DNA of 10,634 bases. It comes from an uncultured Amaricoccus sp. Lineage in GTDB: Bacteria; Pseudomonadota; Alphaproteobacteria; Rhodobacterales; Rhodobacteraceae. A program made the position numbers and the translations under genes. Location: positions 1 through 10,634 of the forward strand of contig NZ_CALLYO010000334.1 in the NCBI RefSeq assembly GCF_937858865.1. Direction: 5' to 3'. The notes beneath the pieces are model-generated. The model was not told where the DNA came from. It saw only the letters and a list, made by a program, of their open reading frames with translations, and did not search any database. Below are positions 1-5,946 of the stretch, in pieces (position 1 is the first letter of the stretch; the number at the start of each line of letters is the position of its first letter).

Positions 1-501
1 CGGCTCGAGCTCCCGGTAGCCGTAGTCGCGCGCCAGCGTCTCCGCCTCCGCGTGCCAGCCGGCCACCTCGCCGGCGCGGCAGGCGGCCGAGATCACCCCC
101 GGCCGCAGGTCGCAGTCGATGCCGTGCCGCGCCACCAGCCCCCGCAGCAGCGCCTTGCCCTCCTCGGCCATCTCCCAGAGGACATGCGCCCGCGCCCGCC
201 CGAGCCGCGCCTCCAGCCACGCCTGGTCCCGCCGCTGCCCCGAGCCGATCTGCCCGCCGTTCCGCCCCGAGGCACCCCAGCCCACGCGCTGCGCCTCGAG
301 GAGCACGACCCGCATCCCCGCCTCGGCGAGATGCAGCGCCGCCGAAAGCCCGGTATAGCCGCCCCCCACCACGCAGACGTCCGCCTCCGCGCGGCCGACG
401 AGCGGCGGGAAAGGCGGCAACAGCGCGGCCGTCGCCGCATACCAGCTCTCGGGATACGCCCCGTCGCGGTCGTTCGCCGTCAGGAGATCAAGCCGCGGCA
501 C
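1..501 (-). CDS. puuB: gamma-glutamylputrescine oxidase-like FAD oxidoreductase (N-terminal part, cut by window edge)
   Basis: Only the first 167 codons are visible; the gene runs off the left edge (E. coli PuuB is about 426 aa). The family is DAO-type flavoenzymes. PuuB oxidises gamma-glutamylputrescine to gamma-glutamyl-aminobutyraldehyde, releasing ammonia and hydrogen peroxide in the cytosol. Seen here: a Rossmann FAD-binding motif VVGGGYTGLSAALHLAEAG at residues 44-62, an acidic residue (E69) at the end of the second strand, and the family motif GASGRNGGQ at 76-84. The N-terminal stretch TANDRDGAYPESWYAATA (8-25) precedes the FAD fold, as in PuuB-like proteins. The start is the GTG at 501, because a same-frame TGA lies just upstream at 517-519. 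No good Shine-Dalgarno sequence precedes it, so the start is uncertain. It lies downstream of puuA, across a structured 143-nt spacer. Close relatives oxidise other amines, so the substrate is inferred from context. Confidence 0.85.
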   Translation of the reverse strand, partial: MPRLDLLTANDRDGAYPESWYAATAALLPPFPPLVGRAEADVCVVGGGYTGLSAALHLAEAGMRVVLLEAQRVGWGASGRNGGQIGSGQRRDQAWLEARLGRARAHVLWEMAEEGKALLRGLVARHGIDCDLRPGVISAACRAGEVAGWHAEAETLARDYGYRELEP

Positions 502-521
502 GGGAAACCAAGGCTTTCATA

Positions 522-537
522 CAGGTTAGCTAACCTG
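522..537. promoter_or_regulatory. perfect 16-bp palindrome, candidate operator ahead of puuB
   Basis: CAGGTTAGCTAACCTG is perfectly self-complementary across all 16 bases. It ends 20 bp upstream of the puuB GTG, in a locally AT-richer spacer. A palindrome of this size beside a start codon is typical of a binding site for a dimeric repressor such as a TetR-, GntR- or MarR-family protein. No regulator of that kind is encoded in this window, so the protein is unknown. A weak TATGAA hexamer follows directly on the minus strand and could be a -10 element, which would put the palindrome inside the promoter. No convincing -35 was found. Confidence 0.55.
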
Positions 538-547
538 GAGAGCAGTC

Positions 548-573
548 GTCTTTCCGCCAACAGGCGGAAAGAC
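548..573. repeat. perfect 11-bp inverted repeat with 4-nt loop
   Basis: The arms GTCTTTCCGCC (548-558) and GGCGGAAAGAC (563-573) are exact reverse complements separated by AACA (TGTT on the minus strand). It would make a very stable hairpin in the puuA-puuB intergenic transcript. Neither strand has a T-run directly after the stem, so it is not a textbook intrinsic terminator. It may be an RNA-stability or processing hairpin, or a DNA operator. Its centre is about 31 bp from the centre of the 522-537 palindrome, close to three helical turns. Confidence 0.6.
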
Positions 574-576
574 AAG

Positions 577-606
577 CAAAGAAAACAATGCGCGCACCTG
601 CGCGCA
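577..606 (-). terminator. intrinsic-terminator-like hairpin after puuA
   Basis: On the minus strand a 7-bp stem TGCGCGC / GCGCGCA with loop AGGT occupies 589-606. It is followed immediately by the T-rich run TTGTTTTCTTTG (577-588). This is the arrangement of a Rho-independent terminator. It lies about 40 nt after the puuA stop codon and would end, or attenuate, the transcript that carries potGHI-speB-puuA. The T tract is interrupted by G and C, so readthrough into puuB is possible. Confidence 0.6.
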
Positions 607-612
607 CGAAAT

Positions 613-628
613 GGCCGCAACTGCGGCC
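613..628 (-). repeat. short GC hairpin just after the puuA stop
   Basis: GGCCGCA and TGCGGCC are reverse complements separated by two bases (AC on the plus strand), which gives an effective 6-bp stem with a 4-nt loop. It sits 16 nt past the puuA stop and directly upstream of the terminator-like hairpin at 589-606. It may protect the 3' end of the transcript or be part of a compound terminator. In such GC-rich DNA a stem of this length can also occur by chance. Confidence 0.35.
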
Positions 629-644
629 CGCGCCGCCCGCCGTC

Positions 645-2018
645 TCATACGTTCAGCAGGAGATGGTCGCGCTCCCAGGGCGAGATCACCCTGAGGAAGG
701 TCTCCACCTCGTCCCGCTTGATCGCCTTGTAGAGGCTGCAGAACTCGGCCCCGAGCACGGCGGTGATCTCCGGGCATTCCTCGAAGAGATCGAGCGCGGC
801 GAGCAGGTCGCGCGGCAGCGCGCGCGGCCGGTGATAGGCCTCGCCCGCGACCGGCTCGCGCGGCTTCAGCTTCGACTTCATCCCGAGATAGCCGCAGGCG
901 AGCGAGGCGGCGAGCGCGAGATAGGGGTTGCAGTCCATCCCCACCACCCGGTTCTCGATCCGCCGCGCGTGCGGCTCCGAGATCGGCACGCGCAGCCCGG
1001 TCGTGCGGTTGTCCGGCCCCCACTCGAGATTGATCGGCGCCGAGCCGTGCGGCACGTAGCGGCGGTAGCTGTTGACGTAGGGCGCGAGCATGCAGACGAC
1101 GGTCGGGATGTGCCGCTGCTGCCCGGCCAGGAACGAGTAGAAGGCCTTGGTCGGCTCGCCCTTGGCGTCGGAGAAGATGTTCCTCCCCGTCCTGATGTCG
1201 ACCACCGACTGGTGGATGTGCATCGCCGAGCCCGGCTCCTCCTGCATCGGCTTGGCCATGAAGGTCGCGAAGCAGTTGTTGCGCAGCGCCGCCTCGCGGA
1301 TCGTCCGTTTGAAGAAGAAGACCTGGTCGGCGAGCTTGATCGGGTCGCCGTGAAGCAGGTTGATCTCCACCTGCCCGGCGCCGCCCTCCTGGATGATCGT
1401 GTCGATCTCGAACCCCTGCGCCTCGGCGAACTCGTAGATATCGTCGATCACCTTGCCGTATTCGTCGACCGCGCTCATCGAGTAGGCCTGCCGCGACACC
1501 ATCTGCCGCCCCGTCCGCCCGACCGGCGGCTCGATCGGCTCGTTCGGGTTGAGGTTCGGCTTGATCAGGTAGAATTCCATCTCCGGCGCGACGACCGGCC
1601 GCCAGCCCTCCTCCTCGTAGAGCTCCACCACCCGCTTCAGCACGTTCCGCGGCGCCACCGAGATCGGCCGGCCGGCGAGATCCTCGACGTTGTGGATCAC
1701 CTGCAGCGTCACGTCCTCGGCCCAGGGACTCGCCGTCGCCGTATCGTAGTCCGGCTTCAGCACCATGTCGGACTCGGTCCACTGGTTGGCGATGTCCATG
1801 TCGACATAGTCGCCGGCGATCGTCTGGTGGAAGATCGAGGTCGGCAGGAACATCCGGTCCTCGCGCACGAACTTGGCATAGGGCATCGCCTTGCCGCGCG
1901 AGACCCCGGCGATGTCGGCGATCACGCATTCCACCTCCTCGATGCGCCGCCCGGCGAGCCACTCGCGGAAGGTCTCGGGCAGGCGGTCGAGGAACTGGAT
2001 GGCCGAATCGGCAGGCAT
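645..2018 (-). CDS. puuA: gamma-glutamylputrescine synthetase (glutamine synthetase family)
   Basis: A 457-aa glutamine-synthetase-fold enzyme (E. coli PuuA is 472 aa). In the family, PuuA uses ATP to join glutamate to an amino group of putrescine, the first step of the gamma-glutamylated route. Visible motifs: the catalytic strand PEMEFYL (E146, E148), EGGAGQVEINL (E211, E218), the metal/nucleotide segment GSAMHIHQS (H267, H269), LAPYVNSYRR near 311-320, NRTTGLRVP (R338, R343) and RIENRVVGMDCNPYLA (E355, R357). The segments TFMAKP, HIH and NSYRR match PuuA better than the classical GlnA pattern, and the GlnA adenylylation region is not recognisable. The start is ATG 2018: it has a good AAGGA site upstream and lies 16 nt past the speB stop. 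An open frame continues to 2138 but overlaps speB and carries no family sequence. Other GS-like ligases of different amines are possible alternatives. Confidence 0.88.
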   Translation of the reverse strand: MPADSAIQFLDRLPETFREWLAGRRIEEVECVIADIAGVSRGKAMPYAKFVREDRMFLPTSIFHQTIAGDYVDMDIANQWTESDMVLKPDYDTATASPWAEDVTLQVIHNVEDLAGRPISVAPRNVLKRVVELYEEEGWRPVVAPEMEFYLIKPNLNPNEPIEPPVGRTGRQMVSRQAYSMSAVDEYGKVIDDIYEFAEAQGFEIDTIIQEGGAGQVEINLLHGDPIKLADQVFFFKRTIREAALRNNCFATFMAKPMQEEPGSAMHIHQSVVDIRTGRNIFSDAKGEPTKAFYSFLAGQQRHIPTVVCMLAPYVNSYRRYVPHGSAPINLEWGPDNRTTGLRVPISEPHARRIENRVVGMDCNPYLALAASLACGYLGMKSKLKPREPVAGEAYHRPRALPRDLLAALDLFEECPEITAVLGAEFCSLYKAIKRDEVETFLRVISPWERDHLLLNV

Positions 2019-2028
2019 TTTCTTCGCG

Positions 2029-2036
2029 TCCTTCCT
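2029..2036 (-). promoter_or_regulatory. puuA ribosome-binding site overlapping the speB stop
   Basis: On the minus strand AGGAAGGA begins inside the TAG stop codon of speB and ends 10 nt before the puuA ATG. It supports ATG 2018 as the start over any extension upstream. It also suggests that ribosomes finishing speB can reload directly on puuA. Confidence 0.6.
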
Positions 2037-3000
2037 AAAGCCGCCCGACCGGCGCGGGCACGGCGCCCGCCTGCCCGGCCAGCAGGCAGAGCCAGTCGTG
2101 CGCGAGGTGCGCCGCCGCGAGCGCGGTGATCTCGGCATGATCGAACGGCGGCGAGACCTCGACGATGTCCATGCCGACGAGATTGAGCCCCCCGAGCCCG
2201 CGCATCAGCTCGAGCGCCTGCCAGCTCGCGAGCCCGCCCGGCACCGGCGTGCCGGTTCCCGGCGCGAAGGCCGGGTCGAGCGCGTCGATGTCGAACGAGA
2301 GATAGAAGGGCGCGTCCCCCGCCCGCTCCCGCACCAGCGCGAGCGCCGCCTCGACGCCGTTGCGGTGCAGCCAGGGCGCGGTCAGCACCTCGAGCCCCTC
2401 GGTCGACTCGTGGAAGGTGCGGATGCCGATCTGCGTCGAGCGGCTGGCGTCCACCACCCCCTCGCGGATCGCCCGCCCCATCATCGTGCCATGGTCGATC
2501 CGCCCCGGATCGTCCGGCCAGAGGTCGCCGTGCGCGTCGACCTGCAGGAGCGCGAGCGGCCCGTGCCGCGCGGCATGCGCCCGCAGCAGCGGCCAGCTGA
2601 TGAAATGGTCGCCCCCGAGCGAGAGCAGCCGCGCCCCGGAGGCGATCACCTCGGCCGCCGCCGCCTCGATCGCCGGTGCCACCGTCTCGGGATGGTGCGG
2701 GTCGAGCATCGCGTCGCCACAGTCGACCACCGCCAGCGAGGCGAGAAGATCGAACCCGAAGGGGAAGGCCTTGAGCTCGGCGAGCTGCACCGACGCCGCC
2801 CGGATCGCCCGCGGCCCGAGCCGGCAGCCCGGCCGGTAGGTCACCGCCGCGTCGTAGGGAAAGCCCATCACCGCCACGTCCACGCCCGCGAGATCGCGGC
2901 TGTAGCGCCGGCGCAGGAAGGAGAGCGCCCCGCCATAGGTCATCTCCGCCCAGTGCTCGCGCGTGCCGGCGGCGCGGAACGCCTGATCGCCGCTATCCAT
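2035..3000 (-). CDS. speB: agmatinase (ureohydrolase family)
   Basis: A 321-aa binuclear-manganese ureohydrolase. Agmatinase hydrolyses agmatine to putrescine and urea in the cytosol. Metal ligands are all visible: GGDH (H132), DAHGD (D155, H157, D159) and SFDIDALDP (D237, D239). The block FAPGTGTPVPGG after the last ligand motif, HGTMMGRAIREGVVD around 170-184 and IGIRT near 191-195 are the agmatinase pattern shared with E. coli SpeB (306 aa). The usual threonine in DAHTD is glycine here. The start is ATG 3000, overlapping the potI stop by 8 nt, with no clear Shine-Dalgarno sequence, so coupled translation is likely. It lies between the transporter and puuA, which suggests it feeds imported agmatine into the putrescine route. 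Guanidinobutyrase and related activities are possible alternatives, since this family is hard to separate by sequence alone. Confidence 0.87.
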   Translation of the reverse strand: MDSGDQAFRAAGTREHWAEMTYGGALSFLRRRYSRDLAGVDVAVMGFPYDAAVTYRPGCRLGPRAIRAASVQLAELKAFPFGFDLLASLAVVDCGDAMLDPHHPETVAPAIEAAAAEVIASGARLLSLGGDHFISWPLLRAHAARHGPLALLQVDAHGDLWPDDPGRIDHGTMMGRAIREGVVDASRSTQIGIRTFHESTEGLEVLTAPWLHRNGVEAALALVRERAGDAPFYLSFDIDALDPAFAPGTGTPVPGGLASWQALELMRGLGGLNLVGMDIVEVSPPFDHAEITALAAAHLAHDWLCLLAGQAGAVPAPVGRL

Positions 3001-3796
3001 GGCGCGCCGCCCGCCGCATCTGCCAGGAGGCGATGAAGACCCCGAGCGCCACGATGGCGATGATGATCGTGGCGAGCGCGTTGATGTCCGGGCTGACCCC
3101 GAGCCTGACCTTGGAGAAGATCACCATCGGCAGTGTCGAGGCCCCCGGCCCGGTGACGAAGCTCGCGACCACGAGGTCGTCGAGCGAGAGCGTGAAGGCG
3201 AGAAGCCACCCGGCGACGAGCGCCGGCGCGATGACCGGCACCGTCACGTCGAAGAAGACCCTGACCGGCCGCGCGCCGAGATCCATCGCCGCCTCCTCGA
3301 GGCTCTCGTCCATGTCGGCGAGCCGCGACTGCACCACGACCGCCACATAGGCCATGCAGAAGGTGACGTGCGCGATGATGATCGTCGTCATCCCCCGCCC
3401 GGCCGGCCAGCCGATCAGCTGCTCCATCGAGACGAAGAGAAGGAGCAGCGACAGCCCGGTGATGACGTCCGGCATGACGAGGGGCGCCGTCGACATGCCG
3501 GTCAGCAGCGCCCGCCCGCGAAACCGCCCGAAGCGCGTCAAGACGTAGGCGGCCAGCGTGCCGAGCACGACCGAGAGCGTCGCCGTCACCACCGCCACCT
3601 TGAGGCTGATCCAGGCCGAGCCGAGGATCTGCGGATCCTCGAGCAGCGCCCGGTACCATTTGGTCGAGAAGCCGCCCCAGACCGTGACCAGCTTGCTCTC
3701 GTTGAAGCTGAAGATGATCAGCGACAGGATCGGCGCGTAGAGGAAGACGAAGCCCAGGATGCAGACAACGAGAAGGATGGTCGAGGCGCGCGGCAT
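2993..3796 (-). CDS. potI: putrescine ABC transporter permease PotI
   Basis: A 267-aa inner-membrane permease of the spermidine/putrescine class (E. coli PotI is 281 aa). Hydrophobic segments fit about six membrane spans, beginning with residues 6-30 (STILLVVCILGFVFLYAPIL). The EAA loop that contacts the ATPase reads EEAAMDLGARPVRVFFDVTVP from residue 167. The sequence APLVMPDVITGLSLLL (104-119) and LSLDDLVVASF (203-213) are typical of PotC/PotI permeases. The start is ATG 3796, preceded by a strong GGAGGA site at 3803-3808 with a 6-nt spacer. The A of the start codon is also the last base of the potH TGA (TGATG overlap). The 3' end overlaps speB by 8 nt. It would pair with PotH as a heterodimeric channel on two PotG subunits. 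Confidence 0.93.
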   Translation of the reverse strand: MPRASTILLVVCILGFVFLYAPILSLIIFSFNESKLVTVWGGFSTKWYRALLEDPQILGSAWISLKVAVVTATLSVVLGTLAAYVLTRFGRFRGRALLTGMSTAPLVMPDVITGLSLLLLFVSMEQLIGWPAGRGMTTIIIAHVTFCMAYVAVVVQSRLADMDESLEEAAMDLGARPVRVFFDVTVPVIAPALVAGWLLAFTLSLDDLVVASFVTGPGASTLPMVIFSKVRLGVSPDINALATIIIAIVALGVFIASWQMRRAARHG

Positions 3797-4734
3797 CAGC
3801 TCTCCTCCGTCTTCGCTTGGGCGTTCCTGAGGATCATGATCGGCACGACGAGGATCACCAGCATCGCGATCGCCACGGCGCTCGCCACCGGCCAGTCGCG
3901 GTTGGAGAAGAACTCGTTCCAGAGCACCCGGCCGATCATCAGCGTGTTCGGCCCGCCGAGGAGCTCGGGGATGACGAACTCGCCGATCGCCGGCACGAAG
4001 ACGAGCATGAAGCCGGCGATGACACCCGGCATCGAGAGCGGCAGCGTCACGTGGAAGAAGGTCGCCGCCGGCCGCCCGCCGAGATCGGCCGAGGCTTCGA
4101 GCAGGCTCTCGTCGAGCTTCACGAGGTTGGCGTAGAGCGGCAGGATCATGAACGGCAGATAGGTATAGACGATGCCGAGATAGACGGCGAAGTTCGTCTG
4201 CAGCATCACCAGCGGCTGGTCGATGATCCCGGCCCAGAGCAGGAAGTTGTTGATGACCCCGTTCGAGCGCAGGAACCCCTGCCAAGCGTAGACGCGCAGC
4301 AGGAACGAGGTCCAGAACGGCAGGATCACCAGCGTCAGCAGGATCGAGCGCCGCCCCTCCGGGCTCCGCGCGATATAGTAGGCGATTGGATAGCCGACGA
4401 AGAGCGTGATGACCGCCGAGACGAAGGCGATCCTGAGCGAGGACACATAGGCGTTGAGATAGAGCGGGTCGTCGAAGAGGAAGGCGAAGTTGCCGAAGTT
4501 GAGCGTGACGATCGCCCGGAGCCCGTCCCACTCGAGCAGCGGCGTGAAGGGCGGACGCGCGATCGCCGCCTCGCTCAGGCTGATCTTCGCCACCACGAGG
4601 AAGGGCACGAGGAAGAAGACGAGCAGCCAGAGGAAGGGCACCGCGATGACGACGCTCCGCCCGCGCAGCCCGAGCCGGCGCAGCAGCGCGGCGGTCCAGC
4701 GCAGCGGCGGCAGCCGCTCGATCAATCCGCTCAT
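3796..4734 (-). CDS. potH: putrescine ABC transporter permease PotH
   Basis: A 312-aa inner-membrane permease (E. coli PotH is 317 aa). A basic N terminus (residues 1-27) is followed by a first membrane span at about 28-50, then about five more. ILPFWTSFLLRVYAW (137-151) is a PotB/PotH hallmark. The EAA coupling loop LLEASADLGGRPAATFFHV begins at residue 211, and VFVPAIGEFVIPELLGG (245-261) is the conserved C-terminal permease segment. The start is ATG 4734, which overlaps the potG stop by 4 nt (ATGA). There is only a weak purine-rich site upstream, so translation is probably coupled to potG. It forms the translocation channel with PotI. Confidence 0.93.
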   Translation of the reverse strand: MSGLIERLPPLRWTAALLRRLGLRGRSVVIAVPFLWLLVFFLVPFLVVAKISLSEAAIARPPFTPLLEWDGLRAIVTLNFGNFAFLFDDPLYLNAYVSSLRIAFVSAVITLFVGYPIAYYIARSPEGRRSILLTLVILPFWTSFLLRVYAWQGFLRSNGVINNFLLWAGIIDQPLVMLQTNFAVYLGIVYTYLPFMILPLYANLVKLDESLLEASADLGGRPAATFFHVTLPLSMPGVIAGFMLVFVPAIGEFVIPELLGGPNTLMIGRVLWNEFFSNRDWPVASAVAIAMLVILVVPIMILRNAQAKTEES

Positions 4735-5870
4735 TGCGTCAGCACCACTCCGGCGGTGTCGCCCCAGGTCACCCAGACGCGCTCGTCCCAGGAGATCGCG
4801 TCCTCCTCCGAGCGCGAGAGGTTGACCTTGGTCGCCTGCACCAGCTTGCCGGTGTCGAGCCGCAGCCGGTAGACCGAGAGGTTGCCGAAATAGGCCACCT
4901 CCTCCACGACGGCCGGCAGGACGTTGTGCTCCTTCTCCGGCCGCTCGCGGCTGACCCGGAGCTTCTCCGGCCGGATGGCGAACCAGAGCTGCTGGTTCAG
5001 CACGCAGGAGACCCCGTGCCCGACATAGATCTCGCCCCCGACCTCGGGGCTCGTGATCGAGATATAGTCCGGCTCGTCCTCGGACACGCGCCCCTCGAAC
5101 ATGTTCACCGTGCCGACGAAGTCGGCCACGAAGCGCGAGTTCGGATATTCGTAGACCTGGGACGGCTCGCCGACCTGGACGATGACGCCGGCGTTCATCA
5201 CCCCGATGCGGGTGGAGAGCGTCATCGCCTCCTCCTGGTCGTGGGTGACGACGATGAAGGTGACGCCGAGCGTCTCCTGGATCTTGATGAGCTCGAACTG
5301 GGTCTCCTCGCGCAGCTTCTTGTCGAGCGCGCCGAGCGGCTCGTCGAGCAGCAGGAGCTTCGGCCGCTTGACGAGGCTCCGCGCCAGCGCCACCCGCTGC
5401 CGCTGGCCGCCGGACAGCTGGTGCGGCTTGCGCCGGGCGAAGGCGTCGAGCTTGACGAGGCGCAGGATGTCGGCGACGCGGTCGCGCACCTCATCGCCCT
5501 TCATCCCGTCGCGATGCAGGCCGTAGGCGACGTTCTTCTCCACCGTCATGTGCGGGAAGAGCGCGTAGGACTGGAACATCATGTTCGTCGGGCGCGCGTA
5601 GGGCGGGATGCCCGTCATGTCCTGCCCGTCGATCTCGATCCGGCCGCTCGTCGGCGTCTCGAAGCCGGCGAGCATGCGCAGGAGCGTGGACTTGCCGCAG
5701 CCGGAACCGCCGAGCAGGCAGAAGAGCTCGCCCTTCCAGATGTCGAGGCTCACATCGTCCACGGCATAGAAGTCGCCGAACTTCTTGGTGATCTTCTCGA
5801 TACGGACGAATGGCCGCTCGCTGCCGGTTGCCCAGGGCTTGGCCGCCGCGACGGTCAGGGTCTCGTTCAT
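4731..5870 (-). CDS. potG: putrescine ABC transporter ATP-binding protein PotG
   Basis: A 379-aa ABC ATPase of the PotA/PotG type (E. coli PotG is 377 aa). It energises import by the PotHI channel at the cytoplasmic face. Visible elements: Walker A GGSGCGKST (54-62), Q-loop Q100 in MMFQSYALFPHM, signature LSGGQRQRVALARS (152-165), Walker B LLLLDEP (172-178) with catalytic E177, D-loop ALD, and switch H210 in VVTHDQEEAM. Residues from about 245 to 379 form a TOBE-type regulatory domain containing WFAIRPEKLRV. The start is ATG 5870, with GGAG five bases upstream. The 76-nt gap behind it separates potG from the histidine kinase gene and shows no convincing terminator or promoter. The gene overlaps potH by 4 nt. 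Confidence 0.95.
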   Translation of the reverse strand: MNETLTVAAAKPWATGSERPFVRIEKITKKFGDFYAVDDVSLDIWKGELFCLLGGSGCGKSTLLRMLAGFETPTSGRIEIDGQDMTGIPPYARPTNMMFQSYALFPHMTVEKNVAYGLHRDGMKGDEVRDRVADILRLVKLDAFARRKPHQLSGGQRQRVALARSLVKRPKLLLLDEPLGALDKKLREETQFELIKIQETLGVTFIVVTHDQEEAMTLSTRIGVMNAGVIVQVGEPSQVYEYPNSRFVADFVGTVNMFEGRVSEDEPDYISITSPEVGGEIYVGHGVSCVLNQQLWFAIRPEKLRVSRERPEKEHNVLPAVVEEVAYFGNLSVYRLRLDTGKLVQATKVNLSRSEEDAISWDERVWVTWGDTAGVVLTQ

Positions 5871-5946
5871 CAGGGCTCCGCTCGTGACCCGCCCGACCTT
5901 AGAGTTCGCCCGCCGCCCCTGTCTAGAGACTCCGCGCGGTGGCGCC

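Noticed and set aside
548..573. Reading the 11-bp inverted repeat as an intrinsic terminator
   Set aside because: Neither strand has a T-run directly after the stem. On the minus strand the T-rich sequence lies before it and belongs to the hairpin at 589-606.
588..2129. A 513-codon plus-strand open frame opposite puuA
   Set aside because: It is antisense to a well-supported glutamine-synthetase-family gene, with low-complexity composition and no motif.
2019..2138. Extension of puuA upstream by 40 codons
   Set aside because: The extra residues overlap speB in another frame and do not resemble the N terminus of this family. The Shine-Dalgarno sequence at 2029-2036 points to ATG 2018.
3797..4531. 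One long reading frame running through the potH region into potI
   Set aside because: The part upstream of 3796 is the wrong frame of potH, with arginine-rich non-membrane composition. The real potI starts at ATG 3796 with a strong ribosome-binding site.
5871..5946. Promoter or terminator in the 76-nt gap between the kinase gene and potG
   Set aside because: Only a 4-bp symmetry around TCTAGA is visible, and no -35/-10 pair or T-run was found.
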